Assembly (NCBI GenBank): GCA_002500505.1
Contig: DLRM01000039.1
Span: forward strand, 533 to 64,532
Direction: 5' to 3'
DNA length: 64,000 bases
From: Planctomycetes bacterium UBA7888
GTDB taxonomy: Bacteria > Planctomycetota > UBA1135
The position numbers and the translations under genes are program-made. Of this stretch, positions 35,199 to 44,288 are shown in pieces (positions within the stretch are counted from its first letter, which is position 1; every line of letters starts with the position of its first letter). The notes below the pieces were generated by a model. It was not told where the DNA came from, did no database searches, and saw only the letters and a program-made list of their open reading frames with translations.

Positions 35199-36512
35199 CT
35201 AAGCGGATTCCCGCTTGGGTTCTGGCAGGTTCTCTAGAAGTACCGCAGCGTTCCCGGATCGAATCATTTCCCCAGTTACCACAAAGCGTCCTGGCTCTGC
35301 ATGGTCCGGAAGGTTGTACATCAAGTCGTGGAGGACGGATTCCAAAATCGACCGAAGCGAACGCACGCCAGTTTTCCGGTCGAAAGCCAATTGCGCAATG
35401 GTCACTAAGGCTTCCTCCGTGAAGGCAAGCTCGTGGTTTTCCATAGCGAAATAAGCTTGATATTGCTTGACCAGGGCGTTGCGAGGTTCGACAAGAATAT
35501 GAGTGAGATCCTCAACGTCTAGTTCGTGAAGATTCACAAAGACCGGCAGTCGTCCCACAAATTCTGGAATCAAGCCAAACTCGATTAAATCCTTAGTTTG
35601 CAAGTGAGGCATAAGCTTCTCGCGGTCAGTGAGATCCATGGCCTTGTGCTCAACCTGTTCTTCTTCCGAGCCGTGGAATCCAATATTGCCCATTCCAATT
35701 CGGCGGCCAATTAATTCTTCAATGCCAGAGAAGGTGCCCCCACAGATAAAAAGGATGCCCGAAGTATCCATTTGGATGCAGGACTGCTCGGGATGCTTGC
35801 GCCCTCCTTGGGGCGGAACATTGGCGACGGAGCCCTCTAGAATTTTAAGAAGGGCCTGCTGAACGCCTTCCCCGCTCACATCTCGTGTGATACTGACGTT
35901 TTGGGTTGTGCGGGCAATTTTGTCAATCTCATCGATATAAATGATGCCTCTTTGAGCTTTTTCAAGATCGAAGTCACAGGAATGAAGCAGTTTCAAAAGG
36001 ATGTTTTCGACATCTTCGCCAACATAACCGGCCTCAGTAAGAGTGGTGGCGTCCGCAATAGCAAAGGGGACATCCAAAATGCGAGCAAGTGTGCGGGCCA
36101 GAAGGGTTTTCCCGGAGCCCGTCGGACCAACCAAAAGCACATTGGACTTTTCTAAATCGACCTCAGCGAGGGCTGGATGGCTCGAATCTTCTTGGAGCGC
36201 ACGAATTCGTTTGTAATGGTTGTAAACCGCAACGGCTAGCACCTTTTTGGCGTCATCTTGGCCGTAAACAAACTCGTTGAGACGGGCAACGAGGTCCCTA
36301 GGAGGTAGACATGTTCCGAATTCTTCGGTGGAGGTGGGCTCCGTATGTTGGACACGCCGGTCTTCCTCATGAAGAATGGAATTGCAAATGTCGACACATT
36401 CGTTGCAAATATAAATACCAGGAGGGCCAGCAATGAGAGATTGCACTTGGGCACGCACCTTTTCGCAAAAGGTACACCGCTCGGCACCGCCTCGTTCCGT
36501 AGTTCTAGACAT
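35199..36512 (-). CDS. clpX: ClpX, ATPase subunit of ClpXP protease
   Basis: 437 residues. The N-terminal zinc-binding domain has CTFC and CNEC pairs (CxxC-x18-CxxC type). The AAA+ core has Walker A GPTGSGKT, Walker B IIYIDEIDKIA, the pore and sensor regions, and IGF-loop-like GMGNIGFHG. ClpX unfolds substrates and feeds them to ClpP. The ATG at 36512 is preferred over the GTG at 36515. TAGGAT preceded by TGG lies 6 nt upstream of the ATG, so clpX may have its own leaderless transcript besides read-through from tig-clpP. Confidence 0.97.
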   Translation of the reverse strand: MSRTTERGGAERCTFCEKVRAQVQSLIAGPPGIYICNECVDICNSILHEEDRRVQHTEPTSTEEFGTCLPPRDLVARLNEFVYGQDDAKKVLAVAVYNHYKRIRALQEDSSHPALAEVDLEKSNVLLVGPTGSGKTLLARTLARILDVPFAIADATTLTEAGYVGEDVENILLKLLHSCDFDLEKAQRGIIYIDEIDKIARTTQNVSITRDVSGEGVQQALLKILEGSVANVPPQGGRKHPEQSCIQMDTSGILFICGGTFSGIEELIGRRIGMGNIGFHGSEEEQVEHKAMDLTDREKLMPHLQTKDLIEFGLIPEFVGRLPVFVNLHELDVEDLTHILVEPRNALVKQYQAYFAMENHELAFTEEALVTIAQLAFDRKTGVRSLRSILESVLHDLMYNLPDHAEPGRFVVTGEMIRSGNAAVLLENLPEPKRESA

Positions 36513-36518
36513 CACCTA

Positions 36519-36524
36519 ATCCTA
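36519..36524 (-). promoter_or_regulatory. Probable extended -10 element of clpX
   Basis: On the minus strand TGG-TAGGAT forms an extended -10 ending 6 nt before the clpX ATG, inside the 64-nt clpP-clpX gap. No -35 match is seen, which extended -10 promoters can lack. Confidence 0.45.
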
Positions 36525-36576
36525 CCACAGGAAGGAAATCTAGAGCAGAAAGCTTTCAAAGTCTCCCAGAGGAGAT

Positions 36577-37182
36577 TTAGTTGCCAATGACTTGGTCAAC
36601 CAGGCCAAAGTCCACAGCTTCAGAGGCAGAGAGGAAATTGTCTCGATCCGTGGCTTTTTCAACCTGCTTCACAGTTTTGCCAGAGTGCTTGGCGAGGATT
36701 CCGTTGAGACGCTCTTTAAGGTGGAGAATCTCTTTCACCTGAATTTCCATGTCCGCGGCAGTTCCTTGAGTGCCACCCCAAGGTTGGTGAATCATGACGC
36801 GGGAGTTTGGCAGAATGAAGCGTTTTTCTTTGGCGCCGCCGGCCAAAAGGACAGCACCCATAGAGGCGCATTGACCAATGCAGTATGTGGCAACATCGCA
36901 GTCAATGTATTGCATGGTGTCGTACATGGCCAAGCCCGCTGTCACGGAACCGCCTGGGCTATTGATGTACATTTGGACATCTTGGGTCTTGTTCATTTTG
37001 TGCAAGAACAAGAGTTGGGCGACGACAACATTGGCAACCATGTCATTGATTTCCGTGCCAATGAAAATGATTCTGTCCTCCATGAGGCGCGAATAAAGGT
37101 CGTATGTTCGTTCGCCTCTCCCTGTCTTTTCAATGACATAGGGGATGCTGAAATCAAAGGTAGTGGGTGCTTTGTCGCTCAT
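36577..37182 (-). CDS. clpP: ClpP, serine protease subunit
   Basis: 201 residues from the ATG at 37182, the usual length. The catalytic triad is visible: serine in GQCASMGAVLLAGG, histidine in RVMIHQPWGG, and aspartate in KATDRDNFLSASEA. ClpP forms tetradecameric chambers that degrade proteins unfolded by ClpX. Longer in-frame starts lie inside tig and are rejected. It begins 13 nt after tig in the standard tig-clpP-clpX order. Confidence 0.97.
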   Translation of the reverse strand: MSDKAPTTFDFSIPYVIEKTGRGERTYDLYSRLMEDRIIFIGTEINDMVANVVVAQLLFLHKMNKTQDVQMYINSPGGSVTAGLAMYDTMQYIDCDVATYCIGQCASMGAVLLAGGAKEKRFILPNSRVMIHQPWGGTQGTAADMEIQVKEILHLKERLNGILAKHSGKTVKQVEKATDRDNFLSASEAVDFGLVDQVIGN

Positions 37183-37195
37183 GTCTCTGGGAAGG

Positions 37196-38542
37196 CTACT
37201 CGGCCGCGCTGCTGGCTTCAACTTCTGGGGCAGGCGCATTTTGGGCCGCCAGCATCGTGGCGACGTAATTGCGGGCTTTTCCTTCCAAAATGTCACCTTG
37301 GAGCTGAGATTCCAAGCCACGCTCCTTATAGAAAGCCTGGGTGGTTTTGACATCTGTTCCATTGCGCATTCCAATTTCTCGGTAGGCTTGGTCCAGGTCC
37401 TTTTTGTTCACACTCAATTGAGCCGATGCAGCAATGCGCCGGAGTAAAAAGTACATTTGCAGGCTCTTCTTTGAATTGTCTTGCAGAGCAGGCCGCTGTC
37501 CTTTGACCTCTTTTTTGGCTTCTTCTTCTGATTTGCCCGACTTTTGAAGACGCTCCAAGGCGCCCTGCTCAGCATGCTTGGCTTCTTCCTCGATGAGTCG
37601 CGCTGGAAGTTCAAAGGGCTTCATCGACAAAATAGAGTCAAGAGCCTCTTCGACTTGGCGCCTTCTTTCGTTCGCCTCATTCTCCATTCCGATTCGGCTC
37701 GTAACCATTTCGCGAAGCTTCTCTTCACTTTCGATCTGGAGATCAGCGACCAGTTCTTCAACGCTTGCATGGCGAGGGGTCACAATGCGTTTGACCTTGA
37801 CTTGGACTTTTCCTTTTTTTCCAACCCACTCCGTTTTTTCAAAGCCCTCATTGAATTCCACATCCAGGTCTAACTCTTTGCCAGCGGTGGCCCCGGCCAT
37901 TTCTTTGTCATAAGTTTCCGGATCAGAGCCATAGAGGGGGGAGCCTAAGGCAAGCCTGAGGTCCTCAGCTTGAGGACCTTCTTCTCCGTCCAGGAAAAAC
38001 TGAATGTCAGATTCAGCAAGTGTGTCAGTATCGAGGGATGCACCTTCTTTTTCTTCGAAGCGCGGATGGTCTCTGCCGATGGCTTTGAGCGTTTCCTCGA
38101 GTTGTTCCTCAGAAGGCTCCGTTGGCTTTGCTTCAATGTTGAGGTCGGACCACTCTGGAAGCTCGATATCGGGAGCGGTTTCGACTTCAAAGTCAAAGGA
38201 GTAATCTTCTCCTTCTGGAATATCGTGAGAAGATGCATCAAAGTCAATCAGGCGGAGAACCTCTAGCTTGGTTCCAACCAGAGCCTCAGGGATGACGTGC
38301 TCCAATAGGTGTTCTGCAGCTTCCGCAGGGAGCCCATCGCCGACCATGGAACGAAGCATGTTCATCGGTGCTTTACCAGATCGAAACCCGGGCACCTTTA
38401 CGCTTCTTGTTGCAGCACGAATCGTATGTTCGTATTCCTGATTAACACGCTGGGCGGGAACTTTTACAGAAATTTTGAAATGGCAAGTGCCGAGGGAGTC
38501 AAAGCTAGCCTCGATGGGGACGGTTTTGGATTTCTTTGTCAC
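37196..38542 (-). CDS. tig: Trigger factor
   Basis: 448 residues from a GTG at 38542. The ribosome-binding N-terminal domain holds VKVPGFRSGKAPMNMLRSMVG, a close match to the GFRKGKVP signature. The FKBP-like middle domain (about 150-240) and the helical C-terminal arms follow. It is a ribosome-bound folding chaperone. An in-frame ATG at 38617 shares its bases with the start codon of the divergent efflux gene and would add residues absent from other trigger factors, so I reject it. TAAAAT at 38569-38574 on the minus strand is a possible -10, 26 nt from the GTG. Confidence 0.93.
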   Translation of the reverse strand: MTKKSKTVPIEASFDSLGTCHFKISVKVPAQRVNQEYEHTIRAATRSVKVPGFRSGKAPMNMLRSMVGDGLPAEAAEHLLEHVIPEALVGTKLEVLRLIDFDASSHDIPEGEDYSFDFEVETAPDIELPEWSDLNIEAKPTEPSEEQLEETLKAIGRDHPRFEEKEGASLDTDTLAESDIQFFLDGEEGPQAEDLRLALGSPLYGSDPETYDKEMAGATAGKELDLDVEFNEGFEKTEWVGKKGKVQVKVKRIVTPRHASVEELVADLQIESEEKLREMVTSRIGMENEANERRRQVEEALDSILSMKPFELPARLIEEEAKHAEQGALERLQKSGKSEEEAKKEVKGQRPALQDNSKKSLQMYFLLRRIAASAQLSVNKKDLDQAYREIGMRNGTDVKTTQAFYKERGLESQLQGDILEGKARNYVATMLAAQNAPAPEVEASSAAE

Positions 38543-38615
38543 GGTTTTGTGGACTGTAGGGGCCAGGTATTTTACTGGAAACGGTATCCTATGTTTCCTA
38601 AATCTCAGAACCACC

Positions 38616-39863
38616 ATGGCTCAACACCGTTCCCCAGTCCTCTCCTTTCTCCTAGTGGTGATTGCTGTTTCGCTTTGCCTGATGGCTATTTACGGAACTC
38701 GACCTGACCCCCCGCGCCCCATGGCTCCGGCGCCATCCCCGGCACCAGTTCGAACACGCATTCTTGAGCTCCAAGAAAAGCCCTTGGATATTCGAGTTTG
38801 GGGAAATCTGTTGGCTTGGCAAGATGTCACCCTTTCTGCTGAGCAGGCTGGGAAGGTGGTTTGGAAGAAGCCCGGGCTCGAAACAGGTTCTGTCATCCAT
38901 GAGGGAGAACCCTTGCTGAAGTTGGATCCAGTCCCTTTTGAGCTAGCGGTTAGGCGCGCCGAAGCTTCCGTAAAGTCGGCGAATGCTGCACTCGAGAGCC
39001 AGCAAGCCACTGTCCTTGGTGCCCGGCGAGCTCTTCATTCCGCTAGGCAACAGGAAACCTTGGCAGATCGAGAACTTCAACGAGCCACCCAACTAGAGCG
39101 TAGAGGTGATACTTCTGCCTCAGTCCTGGACCTGGCCGAAAAGGGGAGGGTTGTCGCGGTCGCTGCACGAGAGAGTGCGGAATATGCCCTCGCGGCGGCC
39201 GAAGGCTCACTACGCGTCAGTTCGGCTCAGAGGGAAGAGGCTTCCGCCGCTTTGGCCACGGCCTTCGACGCACTCCAACGTTCGACTCTTCACGTTCCCT
39301 TCGATGGAGAACTCGGCACCCTTTTTGTCGATATTGGAGACTGGTTAGGCCCTGGCGTTCCAGCTCTTCAAGTTGTGGACCGGAGTCGGCTTCGTGCAAA
39401 TCTTCAAGTCCCCACGGATGATGTCTTGGGAATTCAAGTTGGCGATTCTGTGCACATTCAGGCCACCTTTGGCCCTGAAGTGGAGGGAGTCGTTTTGGGC
39501 ATTAACCCAACTGTCCAAAGAGAAAGCCGAAGTCAATCGGTTGTTGTAGAAGTGCCCAATGCAAATCAGCGCTTTTCTGTCGGGACTCATGTCGAGGCGA
39601 CCTTGAGAAAAGGGACGCACCAAGCTCTTTGGTTAAGTCCATCCGATTACTCCCTTATGAAGAGTGTTCCGGGTGCTTGGGTTCTTTCGGGCTCCCCCGC
39701 AACAGTGCAAGCGGCTCCACTGAGATTGGGGCGGCCCCTTGTGGATAGAGACGGTTTGACCTGGCTCCCCGTTCAATCTGGACTAACTGCAGGCCAGCGC
39801 ATCGCCATATCCAATTTAGAGGTATTGACTGAGGGGGCACCAGTTCAGCCCCTTCAAGACTAG
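38616..39863 (+). CDS. RND efflux periplasmic adaptor (membrane fusion protein)
   Basis: 415 residues with one N-terminal TM anchor (VLSFLLVVIAVSLCLMAIYG). A proline-rich linker, a lipoyl half-motif (QAGKVVWKKPGLETGSVIHEG), a long alpha hairpin (about 105-215), the second lipoyl half (LHVPFDGELGTLFVDIGDWLGPG) and a beta barrel follow. It links an RND pump to an outer-membrane channel. The ATG at 38616 sets the start; a longer frame would run into tig. The pump gene follows 2 nt later. No TolC-type gene is adjacent. Confidence 0.92.
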   Translation: MAQHRSPVLSFLLVVIAVSLCLMAIYGTRPDPPRPMAPAPSPAPVRTRILELQEKPLDIRVWGNLLAWQDVTLSAEQAGKVVWKKPGLETGSVIHEGEPLLKLDPVPFELAVRRAEASVKSANAALESQQATVLGARRALHSARQQETLADRELQRATQLERRGDTSASVLDLAEKGRVVAVAARESAEYALAAAEGSLRVSSAQREEASAALATAFDALQRSTLHVPFDGELGTLFVDIGDWLGPGVPALQVVDRSRLRANLQVPTDDVLGIQVGDSVHIQATFGPEVEGVVLGINPTVQRESRSQSVVVEVPNANQRFSVGTHVEATLRKGTHQALWLSPSDYSLMKSVPGAWVLSGSPATVQAAPLRLGRPLVDRDGLTWLPVQSGLTAGQRIAISNLEVLTEGAPVQPLQD

Positions 39864-39865
39864 AA

Positions 39866-42800
39866 ATGCGTGGGCTCATTCGTTTCGCTGTCCTAAACCC
39901 TGTGGCGTGCAACCTCCTTTTTTTAGGAGTTTTGGCACTTGGGGCCATTTCTTTGGGAGGCTTGCCTCGCGAGGTTTTCCCTGAGTTCTCTAAAAAGGCT
40001 GCGGAAATCAATGTCGCTTTTCCGAATGCTTCTCCCGACGAGGTGGAACGCTTGGTCACCGTTCCTATTGAAGAAGCTGCAGATTCCCTGGAAGGGACAG
40101 ATGAGATTCTTTCCTATTCCAAGCAAGGTCTATCTCGAATTTTTGTCAAAGTTCAGCAGGGAACCGACCTGCAGCAATATTTGGACGAGCTCCGCCAAGA
40201 AGTGGATGCGATTGAGGATTGGCCTGAAGATGCGAAAGACCCTCGAATTCGGGAACAGAAGGTTCAGTTTCCTGTCGTAAATGTCAATCTCTTCGGCAAC
40301 CTTGAGACTGAATTTATGCGTCCCATCGTGGAGGACTTGCGTGATCACTTGCGAGACATTCCTCACATTGCCGGAGTGAATGTGATGGGCTTACCTGAGC
40401 CTGAAATGCACGTTTCGATACTCCCAGCGAACTTGGAAAGGTGGGGGCTAACTCTTTCTGAAGTCTCCCAAGCCCTTGGAGCCCAGGTTCATGATTTCCC
40501 TGCGGGCTCCTTGGAAACATCTGCTGGGGCGATCCGCCTTCGAGTTTTAGGGGAAGAAACAAGCCCTGAGCGGCTTGCGAGACGCCCAATTCGTTCTTTC
40601 CCCAACGGAGCCGTGGTGCGCTTGGGTGATGTCGCTCAAGTACGTAGCAGCCACGAGAAAGAAATAACTTTAGGGAGATACAACGGCTTCGAGAGTATCA
40701 CCTTGGCTGTGACCAAAGACTCGACTGGGGATGTCATTGATATGGTGAAGGCAGTTGAAGAGATTGTTTCTTCAGAAAGGGAAAAGCTTCCTCTTGGCGT
40801 TTCTCTGGGCATATCTTCTGACTTTTCTATTTATGTCAAGAATCGCTTGAACACTCTTCTGCAATCGGGTTTCTTTGGACTGGCTTTGGTACTCCTGATG
40901 CTTTGGTTGTTCTTGGATGCCCGAATTGCTTTGATGACTGCAGCTGGAATTCCGATGGCTGTTATGGGTGGTATCTTGCTCATGTCCCTCCTTGGAATCA
41001 CCATGAACATGCTCTCGATGTTCGCCTTTATTTTGGTGCTTGGAATGGTGGTTGACGACGCCATTGTTGTGGTTGAAAATTGCTACCGCTATGTCGAACG
41101 GGGAATGAGTGTTCAGGAGGCTGCCCTTCGTGGCACCACAGAGGTTGCTTGGCCTGTATTGACTACGGTGGCTACAACGGTTGTCGCCTTCAGTTCCATG
41201 TTGATGATTGAAGGCGAGCTGGGGCAATGGATGTCGCCTGTGCCGAAAGTTGCCGCCCTGACTTTGGTAGCTTCCCTTCTGGAAGCCTTGGCTGTCTTGC
41301 CTTCCCACTTCGCTGAATGGGTGAGCCCTTTTCCGGAAAAATCTGCGGCGAAGACAGATATCGGCAGGCCTTTGGCCTCACCCAATCGTTGGTATTCGCC
41401 TCTTCAACGTCAGTATGAGCGCCTGTTGAAGACTGCAGTGAGACATCGGGTTTCTTTCGCAGTAGGTGCTATCGGATTGTTGTTGTGTGCAGGTGCTTTG
41501 TTTCACAGTGGACATTTGAAATTTGTACTTATGCCTAGTTTTGAGGCGAAGTTGTTCTTTGTAAATGTTGAGGCTCCGACACACTACTCTGTTAATCAAA
41601 CCTCGAAAACTCTTCGCCAAGTGGATGATGCGATTGCAGGATTGCCTACTTCCGAGCTCGAAAGTTACGTCACTCTCGCGGGTGCCAGTTACTCGGACCA
41701 AACGAATTACAAAACGGGTTCTCACCTGGGCCAAGTCTTTGTTGAATTAGTTGAAGGCGGTGCCCGTTCACGCAGTACTCAAGAAATCAAACAGGACCTT
41801 CGAGAGAAAATTGGCCTTCCTGCGGGAATTACTTCCCTTGATTTTGCCGAGCCTCAAGCTGGACCAACCGGAGCCGCCATTGAAATCAGGGTTTCCGGAG
41901 ACGAGGAAAACCAACTTTTTGAAGCGTCCCGTGCCGTGCTGGCCTTCCTGAGAGCTTTCCCGGGCGTGATTGACGTGAAGGATGACCTTCTCCCTGGCGC
42001 GCGGGAGGTTCGATTCTTGCTTACAGAGGAGGGGCGCCAACTTGGCTTCACGGAAGTCGAATTGGCTCGGCAAGTATTAGGTGCCTTTTACGGTGATCGT
42101 TCCGCAATCCTTCGATTGGGGCGAAATCCGGCAGATCTTCTTGTTCGGAACCCAGAGGAAGCGCGATATAGCTTTGCTCTTTTGAGAAGTCTTCGGGTAA
42201 AAACAGCCAGCGGTCAAAGTGTCCTATTGGAACGAGTCGCAAATCTTGAAGAGAGTCGAGGGCTTGCTGAGGTTGTTCGCCGAGATAGAAAGCGCTCTAT
42301 AACGATCACTGGTGATGTGACTTTGGAAACGAACGCCCGAGAAGTGCTTGCTCAGGTTATCCAGGAATTTGCAGATATAAGCCAGCAATTCCCTTCAGTA
42401 AGTTTGGATTATGGGGGAGACCAAGAACAAACTCGAGAGTCCATGAGCTCGCTCGTTGGCGCTCTCAGCATGGCCTTTTTTATTATTTACTTTTTATTGG
42501 CCTTCCTTTTTAGATCCTACTCCCAGCCTTTCGTGGTGATGGCCTCAGTTCCTTTTGCTGCCCTTGGGGTACTCTTTGGGTTCACTCTAATCGGTGAGCC
42601 GATATCCTTTATGACTTCCTTGGGAATGTTGGCCTTGTCTGGTGTTGCTGTGAACGACGCTCTCGTGCTGATGGACTTTGTTAATAAGCATCGCCGCGCC
42701 GGCCATGGTCTCGTAGCTTCTGTATTGCGGGCTGGTTCTGTTCGGATGCGACCTGTCCTGATTACCTCTTTAACCACCATTGGTGGCTTGACCCCACTGG

Positions 42801-42973
42801 CATTTTTCTCAACAGGTCAGGCAAAGTTTTTGGCCCCAATGGCCAAAGCCCTCATCTTTGGCATGCTGTCCGCCACCGTAATGACTTTGGTTCTTGTCCC
42901 TGTTGGATTCCTCTTGCTCATGGACATTCGCAGAGGGCTTCGCCGCTTCTTCGGCAGAAGCCAAGTGGCCTAG
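39866..42973 (+). CDS. RND-family efflux pump (AcrB-like)
   Basis: 1035 residues, typical of HAE-type RND transporters. N-terminal TM1 is followed by a periplasmic porter domain (PNASPDEVERLVTVPIEEAA), the TM block with proton-relay aspartates in VLGMVVDDAIVVVENCYR, a second periplasmic domain and the second TM block with LGMLALSGVAVNDALVLMDF. It uses the proton gradient to expel hydrophobic compounds or lipids. The substrate is unknown. It forms a two-gene operon with the adaptor and is convergent with the next gene, only 5 nt away. Confidence 0.94.
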   Translation: MRGLIRFAVLNPVACNLLFLGVLALGAISLGGLPREVFPEFSKKAAEINVAFPNASPDEVERLVTVPIEEAADSLEGTDEILSYSKQGLSRIFVKVQQGTDLQQYLDELRQEVDAIEDWPEDAKDPRIREQKVQFPVVNVNLFGNLETEFMRPIVEDLRDHLRDIPHIAGVNVMGLPEPEMHVSILPANLERWGLTLSEVSQALGAQVHDFPAGSLETSAGAIRLRVLGEETSPERLARRPIRSFPNGAVVRLGDVAQVRSSHEKEITLGRYNGFESITLAVTKDSTGDVIDMVKAVEEIVSSEREKLPLGVSLGISSDFSIYVKNRLNTLLQSGFFGLALVLLMLWLFLDARIALMTAAGIPMAVMGGILLMSLLGITMNMLSMFAFILVLGMVVDDAIVVVENCYRYVERGMSVQEAALRGTTEVAWPVLTTVATTVVAFSSMLMIEGELGQWMSPVPKVAALTLVASLLEALAVLPSHFAEWVSPFPEKSAAKTDIGRPLASPNRWYSPLQRQYERLLKTAVRHRVSFAVGAIGLLLCAGALFHSGHLKFVLMPSFEAKLFFVNVEAPTHYSVNQTSKTLRQVDDAIAGLPTSELESYVTLAGASYSDQTNYKTGSHLGQVFVELVEGGARSRSTQEIKQDLREKIGLPAGITSLDFAEPQAGPTGAAIEIRVSGDEENQLFEASRAVLAFLRAFPGVIDVKDDLLPGAREVRFLLTEEGRQLGFTEVELARQVLGAFYGDRSAILRLGRNPADLLVRNPEEARYSFALLRSLRVKTASGQSVLLERVANLEESRGLAEVVRRDRKRSITITGDVTLETNAREVLAQVIQEFADISQQFPSVSLDYGGDQEQTRESMSSLVGALSMAFFIIYFLLAFLFRSYSQPFVVMASVPFAALGVLFGFTLIGEPISFMTSLGMLALSGVAVNDALVLMDFVNKHRRAGHGLVASVLRAGSVRMRPVLITSLTTIGGLTPLAFFSTGQAKFLAPMAKALIFGMLSATVMTLVLVPVGFLLLMDIRRGLRRFFGRSQVA

Positions 42974-42978
42974 CTGAT

Positions 42979-44229
42979 CTAACGTAGCCCAAAGAGCTTT
43001 TTGAAAGCGGGCTTGCTCAGAGCGGCTTTGAATTCGGGCAAGTTTTTATAGGTCTCCAGTTCTCTCGGACTCATCCTTGCATTGGAGAGCCAGTCAGCGC
43101 CATCGGACATCCTTCGAGCTCCACAGGCTGCGCGGGCAGCAAACAACCAGGACTCGCGGGGGATAGAACGGTAGGCTGGTGTTCCCTCGAGATCTTGGAC
43201 AATATTTCGGTATTCCTTGTAGGCATCCGAAAACTCCGAAAGCTCAACAAGGCGTTTCCCATAATCAAGTCGTAGCCGCCAATCTTTCGGGTTTTTCCGA
43301 ACGGCGTCCTTTAAATCTTTGGATAAAAACTTCGTTGCCGATTTTTCACCCAGTCGATGAGCAGTCCAAGCGATTGGTATCGCAAGTGGGTCCTTTGAGT
43401 GAGACTTTAAAAAGTAAGTGAACTCTCGTTGGGAGCGGCGCCAACGGAAAAGAGGAGTGCTCTTCTCAATGACTTGGACAGCCAGAGTTCGAATGAGGGC
43501 AGGGCGAGTAAGGTCGAGGGCAATTTCTTGAGCAAACTCTTCGGCCCCCTTGGAGGGGAAGGCGAGCAAGAGGGAAAGGGTTCCATGGACCACGTCATCA
43601 TGATGAGCAGCAAAAAAAGCTTCGGGAACTTCGAAAAGACTTGGAAGGTCCTGGCGGTCGCTTAGAGAAAGAAGCAATTGGCCGAGTCGAATCGGGGGAG
43701 AGTCTCCAAGGTCAAGCCGCTTTACCCAAGCGGGACAAGAGGGTGCAGAGCCAAAGAGGAGAAGGTTTTCTAGGGCAAGAAAGCGAAGGTCCGCATCCTC
43801 GTGCTCGAGGTAGGAGCGGATAGTCCACTCGGCTAGAAAGGAGTTTTTTTGCAGAAGAGCAGGGAAGCAAATGGATAATTCGGAAGGCGTCAAATCATGA
43901 ATATTAGCTGCCAAGGAGTCTGCGCCCGAAGAATCCATGCACTGGATTAGCGCCTTTAAGAGTGGCTTGCGTATAGCTGAAGTGGAGGACAGGTCAAAAA
44001 GGTCCGCAAGAAGGGGTTCTTGAATAAAAGGAGCCTGAGCCAGAATGGGGGCAACGGTCTCTTGGGATGGATTCGCTAGGTATGCCGGTCCGTGCTCAGT
44101 CCACACGGAGGCGGCCTGGGCGCGCTCGGTTGCGAACTTCGCTTCCAAGCGAGCGAGCAAATCCTCTACCCCACCGTTTTGGGTTAGGGGGACGGATAGA
44201 AGTAGGTTGAGGAGAAGAGGGGTGAACAA
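42979..44229 (-). CDS. Exported helical-repeat protein, unknown function
   Basis: 416 residues from a TTG start at 44229, with a signal peptide (FTPLLLNLLLSVPL). Residues 60-270 look like HEAT-like alpha hairpins (DLRFLALENLLLFG, RTLAVQVIEKS). Residues 310-370 contain a TPR-like unit (DWRLRLDYGKRLVELSEFSDAYKEY region). No catalytic motif was seen and I do not recognise a named family. It may be a periplasmic scaffold. Divergent from mnmG. Confidence 0.7.
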   Translation of the reverse strand: MFTPLLLNLLLSVPLTQNGGVEDLLARLEAKFATERAQAASVWTEHGPAYLANPSQETVAPILAQAPFIQEPLLADLFDLSSTSAIRKPLLKALIQCMDSSGADSLAANIHDLTPSELSICFPALLQKNSFLAEWTIRSYLEHEDADLRFLALENLLLFGSAPSCPAWVKRLDLGDSPPIRLGQLLLSLSDRQDLPSLFEVPEAFFAAHHDDVVHGTLSLLLAFPSKGAEEFAQEIALDLTRPALIRTLAVQVIEKSTPLFRWRRSQREFTYFLKSHSKDPLAIPIAWTAHRLGEKSATKFLSKDLKDAVRKNPKDWRLRLDYGKRLVELSEFSDAYKEYRNIVQDLEGTPAYRSIPRESWLFAARAACGARRMSDGADWLSNARMSPRELETYKNLPEFKAALSKPAFKKLFGLR

Positions 44230-44288
44230 GGAAGTGACCTCAACGCGCTAGAATAACGGATTCTTAGGAATTAACCCAAGCTTGTGAA

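Noticed and set aside
35158..35202. Imperfect stem (TTAGCTCAG with CTGAGGCTAA) just after clpX on the minus strand
   Set aside because: It has a bulge and a 25-nt loop and no T-tract follows, so I do not call it a terminator.
36592..37350. 252-codon open frame antisense to clpP and the start of tig
   Set aside because: clpP has its full catalytic triad on the other strand; the antisense frame is a codon-bias shadow.
38615..38618. tig starting at the ATG at 38617
   Set aside because: That codon shares CATG with the divergent adaptor gene start and adds residues absent from trigger factors; the GTG at 38542 fits better.
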